Notes under the pieces: generated by a model
Told to the model about the DNA's origin: nothing
Databases searched by the model: none
What the model saw: only the letters and a program-made list of their open reading frames with translations
Part shown: piece by piece, positions 52,364 to 60,530 of the stretch
How the letters are laid out: each line of letters starts with the position of its first letter
How positions within the stretch are numbered: position 1 is the first letter of the stretch
Assembly: GCF_001921205.1 (NCBI RefSeq)
Contig: NZ_MSIE01000015.1
Coordinates: 1 to 64,000, forward strand
Source: Actinophytocola xanthii
Lineage (GTDB): Bacteria; Actinomycetota; Actinomycetes; Mycobacteriales; Pseudonocardiaceae
Length of the DNA: 64,000 bases
Direction of reading: 5' to 3'
Made by a program: the position numbers and the translations under genes

Positions 52364-53385
52364 GCGTCAGTACGCGGACCTGCCCGCAGTGCGGGGCCGC
52401 GGTCGGCGCCGCGGACGACTTCTGCGGCAACTGCGGCAACTACCTCGGCTGGGCGGCCGGCCCGCCGCGGTCGGCAGGGACGGGGGGCGGCGCGGTTGGT
52501 CCGCCTGCCGCCGAGGATTCGGCTGCGGCGCCGCCGAGTTCGGCGACGGCGGCCGAGGTGTCGGCCGCGTCGTCGGACGGCCCTCCGGACGGGACCGCGG
52601 CCGCGCGGTCGGTGGTCGAGCGGTTCGAGCAGTTCGGACCGGTGTTGCCCGGGCGTCCGGAGGCCCGCAGGCCACTGCCGACCGCGGCCGAGGAGGCGAC
52701 GGTGGCCGGGCCGCCGTGTCCGGCGTGCGGCACGACGAACCCGCCCGGCCGGCGGTTCTGCCGTCGCTGCGCCACCCCGCTCCACCCCGAGCAGCGCGGG
52801 GCCCATGCCGGCCGACGTCGCGGGTGGCGATGGCGGGGCGACCGTTCGCGATGGCTGCGGCGACTCGCGGCGTTGCTGGTCGCGACCGCGCTCGTGGTCG
52901 CCGCGATCCTGTTCTTCCCGCAGGCGGTGATCCTGTGGGACGACCTGCGCGACCGGTTGGCGACACCGACGCCGGTGGTGCCGGTGAGCACCGAGGCGAG
53001 CGCGACCGTGGCCGGTCACCCGGCCACCAACGCCGCGGACGGGCTGAGCAACCGCTACTGGGGCGCACCCGACGTGGGCGCGTCCGTCGACTTCGGCTTC
53101 GCCGAGCCATTCCGGCTGCTGTCGGTGGTGGTGCACACCGGTGCGTCGGCGGAGGAGGAGGGCTTCGCCGCACAGGCACGCCCCGCCGCGGTCGACATGG
53201 TCATCACCAGGGACGACGGCACGACACGGACGTTGGCGGTGACCCTCGCCGACGAGCCGGGGCCACAGACCACCGAGACCGGCGTCAGCGGCGTCGTGCG
53301 GATCCGCCTCGTCGTTCGGGAGGCCCGGGGCACCGCGCCGGGGCGCCACATCGCGCTGGGCGAGGTGGAGTTCTTCCGGCGGTGA
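52360..53385 (+). CDS. Double zinc-ribbon membrane protein with discoidin-like C-terminus
   Basis: This 341-residue protein starts at ATG 52360 (ATGA overlap). It has two zinc ribbons, CPQCG...CGNCG at residues 8-27 and CPACG...CRRC near 122-140, separated by an Ala/Ser/Gly-rich linker. One TM helix (LAALLVATALVVAAILFF, about 168-186) leads to an outside domain with SATVAGHPATNAADGLSNRYWG, the entry strand of F5/8-type (discoidin) carbohydrate-binding folds. It is the last structural-operon gene and is well placed to tether the CIS baseplate to the membrane and wall (inference). Confidence 0.82.
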   Translation: MSVSTRTCPQCGAAVGAADDFCGNCGNYLGWAAGPPRSAGTGGGAVGPPAAEDSAAAPPSSATAAEVSAASSDGPPDGTAAARSVVERFEQFGPVLPGRPEARRPLPTAAEEATVAGPPCPACGTTNPPGRRFCRRCATPLHPEQRGAHAGRRRGWRWRGDRSRWLRRLAALLVATALVVAAILFFPQAVILWDDLRDRLATPTPVVPVSTEASATVAGHPATNAADGLSNRYWGAPDVGASVDFGFAEPFRLLSVVVHTGASAEEEGFAAQARPAAVDMVITRDDGTTRTLAVTLADEPGPQTTETGVSGVVRIRLVVREARGTAPGRHIALGEVEFFRR

Positions 53386-53491
53386 AACACCACGGACCTC
53401 CACACGAGCCCACACATATTCGCTATGAAGAATCTCTGAAGTGGGCGCGGGCACACTCGGTGTGGTGGGGATTCAGTCCTGGGGAGGGGCA

Positions 53492-54118
53492 GTGGTGGAG
53501 CAGCGAGTTCGGGTGGCGGTGCAGGCCGGCGACAACCTCAGCACGGCGGGTCTCACGAGCTATCTCGCGAACCGGCCCGAGATCGTGCTCGTGGCGGCGG
53601 GGGAGCGGGCCACGGCGGACGTCGTGGTGGCGGCGGCCGGCACGCTCACCGAGGAGGTGGTGTCCTGCCTGCGTATCGCGGTGGCGGAGATGCCAGCCCC
53701 CGTGGTGCTGGTACTCGACGAGCTCGGCGAGACGAACGCCCTCGCCGTCGCGGAGTGCCGGATCGTGTCGATCCTGCCCCGGGCGACGGTGACCGGGGAG
53801 CAGGTGCTGCGTGGCGTGCTGGCCGCGGCGGCGGGCGGTGGGGTGCTGCCGCCGAACCTGGTGGCACAGCTGCTCGAGCACGTGCGGCGGCTACGACAGG
53901 AGCTGGCGGCGCCGGCCACCGAGAGCAGCAGGCTGACCGCCCGCGAGATCGACGTGCTGCGGCTGATGGCCGACGGGCTGGACACCGCGGAGATCGCCAG
54001 CACGCTGTCCTACTCGGAACGCGCCATCAAGAACGTCTTCTACGGGCTCACCGCGCGGCTCAACCTGCGCAACCGCCCGCACGCCGTCGCCTACGCCCTG
54101 CGGCGGGGCATGATCTAG
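53492..54118 (+). CDS. Orphan LuxR/NarL-type regulator, CIS locus right flank
   Basis: This 208-residue protein starts at GTG 53492 or 53495, just after GGGGAGGGG. The N-terminal receiver-like domain lacks the phospho-acceptor Asp (its site reads DVVVAAAGTLT). The LuxR HTH is LTAREIDVLRLMADGLDTAEIASTL with YSERAIKNVFYGLTARLNLRNR, ending HAVAYALRRGMI. It is a clear paralogue of the regulator at 32272, and the two enclose the injection-system genes. Its TAG stop is formed by the CTAG end of the adjacent MITE-like element. Confidence 0.9.
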   Translation: MVEQRVRVAVQAGDNLSTAGLTSYLANRPEIVLVAAGERATADVVVAAAGTLTEEVVSCLRIAVAEMPAPVVLVLDELGETNALAVAECRIVSILPRATVTGEQVLRGVLAAAAGGGVLPPNLVAQLLEHVRRLRQELAAPATESSRLTAREIDVLRLMADGLDTAEIASTLSYSERAIKNVFYGLTARLNLRNRPHAVAYALRRGMI

Positions 54119-54282
54119 GGCACGTCTGACGGATCTTCGCCCGCGCGGTCCGCGCCCGGGCGGCCCCTGGCGGCGTTGTCGCACCGGCCGAGTACGACCC
54201 GGTACGAGGCCGATGCTCCGCCTTGCCAGCGACCACCCGGATCACGAACCGCATCGACCAAGATCCGCCAGACGCGCCCTAG
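54115..54282. mobile_element. MITE-like element with 23-bp terminal inverted repeats
   Basis: The left end, 54115-54137, and the reverse complement of the right end, 54260-54282, match at 21 of 23 positions (CTAGGGC-A/G-CGTCTG-A/G-CGGATCTT). The 168-bp element encodes no transposase. Both ends start with CTAG, which fits a YTAR-type target as used by IS5-family transposases (family knowledge). The CTAG supplies the TAG stop of both convergent neighbours. Confidence 0.8.
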
Positions 54283-57200
54283 CTGGCCACGAACCGCTGC
54301 TTCGCGCGCCGGACGTCCCAGTGGGCGCCCAGCTCGTGGTGGCCGGCGAGGGCCCTCGCGAGCGCGTCCTCGGCCTCAGCGGCCCGCCCGACCCGGCGCA
54401 GCAGCACGGCGTGGTCCTCGAGGGTCTGCGTCAGCTCGTAGGTCCTGCCGACCGCTGCGTAGTGGTCGATCACCTGGCGCAGCCCGTCGGGGTCGTCGTC
54501 CAGCAGGCAGCGGCTGAGGCGCGCCGCGGCGGCCGCCCTCGCCGGGGTGGTCTCCCGGGCGGCCTCGAACTCGCACGCGGCCACTGCCGCCCGCGCGGTG
54601 ACCATGTCGCCGTTGGCGAGTGACATCCGGACGAGGTCCGGCAACCACTGGTGACGCAAGGTCATCAGCGCGTGCTTCGTGTCCAGGAGGGTGCCGAGCA
54701 CCGCGATGGCGTTGGACAGGTTTCCCTCGCGCCACTCCGCGAGCGCCCGCGCCGCCTGCAGGAAGTCGCAGTTCTCCCGGTCCGCCGCGGTCGCCATCGG
54801 CAGGTTCAGGCCCGCGTCGAGGTAGGTGTCGAGCCTGGCCGAGTCGTCGCGGTGCACCGCGATGAGCGCCCCCACCCCGTACATGAGCAGCTGCGGGCCG
54901 CCGCCCTCCCGCAGTCCGAACCCGGTGAACTCGGGATCGCCCAGCACGCCGTCGATCCTGCCCGTCGCGTCGTCCCACTGCCCGAGCCAGAAGTCGTGGA
55001 CGGCGCCTGCGACCTGCAGACCGGCGATCGGATGGCTGTTCCCCGCGATCTCCAGCGCGAGCTCCAGGTCGGCCGTGGCCTCGTCGAGACGGTCGAGGCA
55101 CTGCAACGTGAACATCCGGTTGTCCAGCAGCACCAGGCGCAGGTCGGTCAGGCTGAGGTCGGTGCCGACGACCGTCATCGCCTGGTCCAGGTAGCCCACC
55201 GCGGTGGCGTAGTCGCGGCGGACCGCGTCGACCTGCCAGAGGATCTCCAACGCCTGGGCCACGGCGAACCGGTCCGCCGCGCGCTCACCGAGCTCGATGG
55301 CCCGCCGAGCGGTGTCCGCGGCCACCTCCAGCTCGCCGACTCCCGACCGCTGCACCAGCGCGAGCAGCGAGGTCAGTCGGGCCCGCCACACGTCGGGTAC
55401 GGCCGGGTCGCGCAGCGCGTCCTCGCACGCCGCCAGCGCCTCCTCGGCGCGGGAGGCTCGGTAGGGCACGTACGCCAGGATCCACCGGATCTTCGCGATC
55501 AGGTGCGGGTCGGTCAGCAGCGGCAGCGTCCGGCGCGCGTGCTCCTCGGCCACGGTGTCCCTGCCGATCCGGAACAACACGTGGGCGAGCTGCGCCTCCA
55601 GGCTCACCCGTTCGGCCTCGTCGGCCAGTCCGAGCACGCGTTCCAACAGCTCGACCGCGACGAGCGGCGCGCGGTAGATCAGCACCGGCACGGCCGTGCC
55701 GATCCAGCCGGCAGTCCACGGCTCGCACTGTCCGTCGGCGGCGAGCAGCTGCGCGGCGACGTGGTCAACCGGCGCCCCGGCGTCGGCGAGCGCCTTCGCC
55801 GCCTGCTGGTGCAGCGCGTTCCGGATGGCCACCGCCATGCCCTCGTACAGCGCCTGCCGCAGCACCGGGTGGCGGAAGACGAGCCGGTTACCCCCGTCCC
55901 GAAGCACGCTGGCCGCGATCGCCTCGTCGAACGGCCGCACGAGCTCCGTCGCCGGCCTACCGAGCACGATCGCCAGGTCACCGACCGAGAACTCGCCGCC
56001 GAGCAGCGCCGCCGACCGCAGCACCTCGAAGGTGGTGTCCGACAGGTAGCGGAGCCGACCGGTGACCGCCGACACCAGCGACTTCGGTGCCCGCGCCAGT
56101 GACTCGGGCGGGACCTCCGCCGTGTCCTGGCCGACAGCCACGGCCCGGTCGCGCAGCAAAGCGTCCGCGATCTCCCTGACGTACAGGGGGTTTCCGCCGG
56201 CGCGGGCGGTGACCCTGCGCAGGCGAGGACCCGGCGGCGCGCCGACCAGGTCGCTGACCAGGCTCGCCACGTCCGGTTCGGTCAGGGGTGCGAGGTGGAG
56301 CGCGACGCCGTCGCCGACGGAGACGTCCCGGCGCAGTCGGTCGACCTCGGCACGCCGCGGCACCGGCCGGGTCGCGCCGACCAGCAGCAGGGGACGGCGG
56401 GCCGCCTCGCCGACGAGCCGGTGCCACACCATCATGCTGGCCTCGTCCGCCCAGTGCAGGTCGTCCAGCACCAGGACCAGGGGACCTTCCGCGCACAGCG
56501 ACCTCACCAGCGCGATCAACTGGTCGATGGCGCCGACGACCGGGTCCCCGGCCGCGACGATCGGCTGGCCCGGAAGGTCTTCGTGCAGTGCCGTCGCGAT
56601 CGCCGCCCTGCGCGAGTCGAGTGAGTCGACCTCCACCGCGAGGGCGTCGAGCACGAGGCGCAACGGGAACCGCTGCCCGAGCTCGTCGGCGACCGCGTGT
56701 GCGATCTGGCATCCGGCCTGCTCGGCGCGTGCCAGTGCGGCGGCGAGCAACGCCGACTTGCCGATGCCCATCTCGCCCTCGACCCACAGACATCGCCCTC
56801 GGCCGGCTGCGACGTCCGCCACCAGGGCGTGAACCACGTCCAGCTCCGCCTCGCGTCCGACGAGCGCCGGCGCAACCCGGGTGCCGCCGGTGCCGACGGC
56901 CGGTCGGACCGGCGCCCGCAGTGCCGGGTCGTCGGCGAGGATCTGGTCGTGCAACCGCCGCAGCGACGCGCTCGGCTCGATTCCCAGCTCCTCGACCAGC
57001 GCCTCGCGCGCCTCGCGGTAGGTCGCCAGCGCTTCCGCGGTGCGCCCGCACCGATGCAGGGCCACCATCAGCAGCTCGCGCGGTCGTTCCCGCAGCGGGT
57101 GATCACGCACCAGTGCGGCCAGCTCGGCGACCAGGTCGGCATGCCGCCCCGCGGCGAGGCCGGCCTCGGCCCGCAGCTCCACCGTGGCGGTCCGCAGCTC

Positions 57201-57686
57201 CTCGAGCCGGGCCCGCTCGGCCTCGGCGAACGGGCCGGTGACCCCGGACAGCGCCTCGCCCTGCCACAACGCGAGCGCGTCGGCCAGTGTGCGCAGCGTG
57301 CCGTGCAGGTCACCGTCGGAGAACTGCCGTTGCGCGTGCTCTCGTAACCGCGCGAACTCGACCACGTCCGCCCGGTCGGGCTCGACCCGCAGGCGGTAGC
57401 CGCCGCCCACCGACGTGAGCACCTGTGGCGCGACACCCCGCGCCCGGTCCGGTTCGAGTGACTTGCGGAGCGCCGAGATATAGGTGTGCAGGTTGCCGGC
57501 TGCCGTCGCCGGGGCGTCGGCACCCCAGACCCCGTCGATCAGCTCGGCACGGGACACCACCGCGTTCTGCCGGGTCGCCAGCATCGCGAACACGGCACGG
57601 GGCCGGGACGAGCCGAGCGCCACCTCCTTTCCGCCGGACCATGCGCGTACCGCGCCGAGCAACTCCACTCGAAGGTCTGTCGCCAC
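54279..57686 (-). CDS. AfsR-like BTAD regulator with AAA/STAND ATPase and TPR-like tail
   Basis: This protein has about 1135 residues from GTG 57686. Winged helix plus BTAD form the N-terminus (LRVELLGAVRAWSGG, AFAR-like EALATYREAREALVEELGIEP). A MalT/AAA_16-type ATPase follows with LVGREAELDVV, Walker A VEGEMGIGKSALL and Walker B LVLVLDDLHWADEAS. The C-terminal half is alpha-helical TPR-like repeats without a LuxR HTH. No SD is seen before the GTG, so the mRNA may be leaderless; the longer frame to 57824 is a less likely start. The target genes are unknown. Confidence 0.88.
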   Translation of the reverse strand: MATDLRVELLGAVRAWSGGKEVALGSSRPRAVFAMLATRQNAVVSRAELIDGVWGADAPATAAGNLHTYISALRKSLEPDRARGVAPQVLTSVGGGYRLRVEPDRADVVEFARLREHAQRQFSDGDLHGTLRTLADALALWQGEALSGVTGPFAEAERARLEELRTATVELRAEAGLAAGRHADLVAELAALVRDHPLRERPRELLMVALHRCGRTAEALATYREAREALVEELGIEPSASLRRLHDQILADDPALRAPVRPAVGTGGTRVAPALVGREAELDVVHALVADVAAGRGRCLWVEGEMGIGKSALLAAALARAEQAGCQIAHAVADELGQRFPLRLVLDALAVEVDSLDSRRAAIATALHEDLPGQPIVAAGDPVVGAIDQLIALVRSLCAEGPLVLVLDDLHWADEASMMVWHRLVGEAARRPLLLVGATRPVPRRAEVDRLRRDVSVGDGVALHLAPLTEPDVASLVSDLVGAPPGPRLRRVTARAGGNPLYVREIADALLRDRAVAVGQDTAEVPPESLARAPKSLVSAVTGRLRYLSDTTFEVLRSAALLGGEFSVGDLAIVLGRPATELVRPFDEAIAASVLRDGGNRLVFRHPVLRQALYEGMAVAIRNALHQQAAKALADAGAPVDHVAAQLLAADGQCEPWTAGWIGTAVPVLIYRAPLVAVELLERVLGLADEAERVSLEAQLAHVLFRIGRDTVAEEHARRTLPLLTDPHLIAKIRWILAYVPYRASRAEEALAACEDALRDPAVPDVWRARLTSLLALVQRSGVGELEVAADTARRAIELGERAADRFAVAQALEILWQVDAVRRDYATAVGYLDQAMTVVGTDLSLTDLRLVLLDNRMFTLQCLDRLDEATADLELALEIAGNSHPIAGLQVAGAVHDFWLGQWDDATGRIDGVLGDPEFTGFGLREGGGPQLLMYGVGALIAVHRDDSARLDTYLDAGLNLPMATAADRENCDFLQAARALAEWREGNLSNAIAVLGTLLDTKHALMTLRHQWLPDLVRMSLANGDMVTARAAVAACEFEAARETTPARAAAAARLSRCLLDDDPDGLRQVIDHYAAVGRTYELTQTLEDHAVLLRRVGRAAEAEDALARALAGHHELGAHWDVRRAKQRFVAS

Positions 57687-57813
57687 AAAGAAAAGATCGC
57701 ATATCGCGTCGCCCGTGCTACGGACGGTGAGCGAACTGCCAGAGGATTTCCCACCATGTGAGCGCCTGGTGATCCTCTCACCCGGGGTGGCCCGGACCCC
57801 TGAGCCGAGGTGA

Positions 57814-57924
57814 CCTCTGGGCACCAGGGAACTCGCCGAGGTGCGTAAGAAGAATCGGCAGCGTGAGATGGAGAACGAGATCCTGAAACGCGCTGCCGTC
57901 TACTTCGCTCGGGAGAACGGGGTC
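57814..57924 (+). pseudogene. IS3-family transposase OrfA remnant
   Basis: The frame after TGA 57811-57813 reads LGTRELAEVRKKNRQ then REMENEILKRAAVYFAREN. This is the diagnostic C-terminal leucine-zipper end of IS3-family OrfA proteins (EMENEILKKAAAYFA-type). The HTH N-terminus and OrfB are gone. It lies between the AfsR-like gene and the ATPase gene and marks a past insertion and deletion. Confidence 0.75.
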
Positions 57925-57933
57925 GCGTCACGG

Positions 57934-59475
57934 TCACACGGCGCCGAGGTCGATGGCGGCTTTGGCGAGGCTGAAGCCCTCCGGCGGGACGCCCTTGGGG
58001 TTGTTGAGCCAGTCGCCCCGGTCGCGGACGTGGAAGCGGGCCTCGTCCATGAGCAGCGAGACGTAGCAGCCGTAGTCGATGGCGAAGCCGTCGTACAGGG
58101 TGCCGGGATGGTGCGGGTCGGCGATGCCACGGCGGAGCAGGTGCAGCAGCCGCGCGTCGTGCAGGTCCTCGATGGTCCCGTCGCGCTGGCTGGCCAGCTG
58201 GTCGACGACGAAGGTGCGGGACCGGCGGTGGCCGACGACCTCGTCCACGAGCGCGCGCAGGGTCGTTTGCGCCGGTTCGTTGGACACGATCGTGGTCTGC
58301 TTGTCGCGTATGTACCAGTCCCGGGCGGCCCGGCGCACGTCCGCGACCCCGATCGGCTCGTCGTGGGCGTGCTGGGCGGCCAGGGCGGCGATGTTGATCG
58401 CGTCGCGGGGGACGCCCTCGGCGGCGCGGACCAGCTCGGTGAAGGCGTTGCGGCGGAAGGTCTCCTCGACGAAGGCGGCCGGGTCCGCCGGCGGGTCCTT
58501 GATCATCGAGGTGAGGCGGACCCATGCGTGGTTGTAGAACAGCTGCCCGAAGAACTCGCGTGCCCGTGTCCGGCCGTGGTCGAACGCCAGGATCTCGTCG
58601 AGGTTCACCGCCGATGCCGCGTCGGAGCCGACCTCGATCCCCAGGTAGTCGCCGGACCCGGCGGGTTGGGCGAACCGCGCCCGGCGCTCGATGGCGGCGA
58701 TCTTGACGGTGACTCCGCCGATCGGCAGCACGCTGCGACGCAACAGGTCCGCGAGGAACGGCTGCAGGTCGCGGGGAATGCTGCTCCACTCGTCGAGCAG
58801 CAGCCACAGCCGCGCCGAGCCGAGCGAGCGGGTGATCCCGCGTAGCGCCCTGGTCAGGGGGCCGAACAGCACGTGGTGGTGCTCGACCCCCGTTCGGACC
58901 AGCCGGCTCGCCGCGGTCACCGAGCGTCGCTGGCTCGCCGTCAGCCGGGGTGAGCCGCCCACGTCCAGCCCGATCGCGGACTCGGCGGAGCCGCCGATCG
59001 TGGTCTCCCGCTCCACCTCGCCGACGACCCGCACCTCGGTCGCCGCCGCGGCCAGCGCGTCCAGGCTCTCCAGCAGGCCGGCGGCGTCGGCGACCTGCTG
59101 CTCGACGGCGACCGCGAGCAGTTCGTCGTGCACGGCTTCCAGCGTGTCGACCAGCAGCTGGGTGCCCCGCTCGCCCGGCGCCCGGGTGCTGTCGTCGTAG
59201 AGGCCACCGGCCGAGCCGATCGTCCGCAGGTCCAGGTAGATCGGCACGTCACCGGTGTCCACGAGCAAGTCGCTCAGGTACATCAGCGCGTGGGTCTTCC
59301 CGGTGCCACGCCGGCCGTAGAGGATCTGGTGGTCGCTTGAGTGCAACAGCGCCGCGAACGACCCGGCGGCGACGTAGGTCGCGGACAGTGTGGTGCGGTC
59401 AGAGCTCTCGGCCCGCCGCGGAATTCGGAGCAGGGCCTGGTTGAGGTGCTGGTGCCGCCTGGTCATCCCCTTCAC
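57934..59475 (-). CDS. Orphan P-loop ATPase, ORC/CDC6-like
   Basis: This 513-residue protein starts at GTG 59475; ATG 59466 is the alternative. Walker A is LYGRRGTGKTHALMYL near residue 55 and Walker B is ARLWLLLDEWSSIP near 230. A large helical and winged-helix-like C-terminal region follows (VPRDAINIAALAAQHAH, RAARDWYIRDK, RDGTIEDLHDARLLHLL). The set resembles bacterial ORC-CDC6-like AAA ATPases found singly in actinomycetes, without known function. Its 3' end abuts the IS3 remnant, and its 5' end overlaps a broken coding fragment. Confidence 0.82.
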   Translation of the reverse strand: MKGMTRRHQHLNQALLRIPRRAESSDRTTLSATYVAAGSFAALLHSSDHQILYGRRGTGKTHALMYLSDLLVDTGDVPIYLDLRTIGSAGGLYDDSTRAPGERGTQLLVDTLEAVHDELLAVAVEQQVADAAGLLESLDALAAAATEVRVVGEVERETTIGGSAESAIGLDVGGSPRLTASQRRSVTAASRLVRTGVEHHHVLFGPLTRALRGITRSLGSARLWLLLDEWSSIPRDLQPFLADLLRRSVLPIGGVTVKIAAIERRARFAQPAGSGDYLGIEVGSDAASAVNLDEILAFDHGRTRAREFFGQLFYNHAWVRLTSMIKDPPADPAAFVEETFRRNAFTELVRAAEGVPRDAINIAALAAQHAHDEPIGVADVRRAARDWYIRDKQTTIVSNEPAQTTLRALVDEVVGHRRSRTFVVDQLASQRDGTIEDLHDARLLHLLRRGIADPHHPGTLYDGFAIDYGCYVSLLMDEARFHVRDRGDWLNNPKGVPPEGFSLAKAAIDLGAV

Positions 59476-59779
59476 ACTGCCCCGCCGAGGAGTGCGCGGG
59501 CAGCCGCCAGCCGGGTGAGCCTGCGGGAGGTGCGAGGGCGCGGACCGGGCTGATCGTGAGGACGTCCTGGAGTTGACTCAGGCGATAGTGCAGCTCGACG
59601 CTCGCAGCGGTGACCGTGTTCGCTGGGAGGGTCACATCCTCCGCTAGGAAGCGAAACCCGCCGACGTAGGAGTTGGTCTGGAAACAATTGATCAGAGCGC
59701 GCTGTCCACCGACGTACAGGGTGGACGTGGCGTCGGGGATCCGCCGGAACGTGTGCGGGCTGGCGTGGAGCCCGGGGGC
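59402..59779 (-). pseudogene. Start-less coding fragment upstream of the ATPase
   Basis: The minus-strand frame from 59779 (just after TGA 59780-59782) to the stop at 59399 reads like real protein: PHTFRRIPDATSTLYVGGQ, RALINCFQTNSYVGGFRFL, AEDVTLPANTVTAASVELHY. It has no ATG, GTG or TTG start before GTG 59635. Its 3' end overlaps the ATPase start by 77 nt. It is probably the remaining part of a broken gene; family unknown. Confidence 0.35.
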
Positions 59780-59840
59780 TCATTGCGGTAAGGCCGAAAC
59801 CCGGTGTGGCGGCGAACCGGGTTCCGGCTGGCTGGTTGGG

Positions 59841-60263
59841 TCAGGCTGGCGACTGGATCCACTCGACATATCCCGGGATCTGGATCCGGGCCCGGGCGCG
59901 GTATGGACCTCCGTCGAGGAGGGTCGGGGAGGAACAGCTGTGGTACTCGCCGGATGCGACCGTCTTGACGCACGCGTTTCCGTAGTGGGTGGTGTTGCCG
60001 TCCAGCACGTCGACCCGGAGTGTCGCCTCGTACGGCAATCCGCTGATGTTCTTGATCCTAACGCGGCCGTGGTGGTACTTGTGGTCGTATCCGACGGCCG
60101 TCGACATGCACACGTTGGCGACGATCTCCCCGGTCAACTGGACCTCGCCGGTGCACTTCGGCGCCGGCTGCGGATCGGCGCTCGCCGCAGTCGTGGCGGT
60201 CATCAGGCAGCTGATGGCGGCCAGCAGTGCAAGACCGGCGCGCCGAAACATTGTGTTTCTCAT
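59841..60263 (-). CDS. Small secreted Cys-containing protein
   Basis: This 140-residue protein starts at ATG 60263. A signal peptide (RRAGLALLAAISCLM, cleavage near TTAASAD) precedes a beta-rich mature domain of about 110 residues. That domain has four Cys (CTGEVQL, NVCMSTAVGY, NACVKTV, YHSCSSP) that can form two disulphides. The style resembles small actinomycete secreted proteins of unknown function. It is divergent from the XRE-NB-ARC regulator. Confidence 0.78.
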   Translation of the reverse strand: MRNTMFRRAGLALLAAISCLMTATTAASADPQPAPKCTGEVQLTGEIVANVCMSTAVGYDHKYHHGRVRIKNISGLPYEATLRVDVLDGNTTHYGNACVKTVASGEYHSCSSPTLLDGGPYRARARIQIPGYVEWIQSPA

Positions 60264-60530
60264 GACGCTTATTGCACCTAGCCGCGGCCGGTCCGCCGAG
60301 AGTCATGGCGGCGGGCAAAGGGGCAATTCAATATGCCCAACGCCCGTGCTTGTTGCCCGGATCAGAGCGCGGTCGGGGCCGGCCGGCGACCACGCAGTGC
60401 CGGACCATCCGTGGGACACGACAGCGTGCGTGACCGCCGGCCCGGGCTTGACCCGAGACGCGATCACGCGAGAAGTTGGAGCGGGCTGGCGCTGCCGGTG
60501 CGACGACGTAGTGGACCGATGTGGGGGCGA

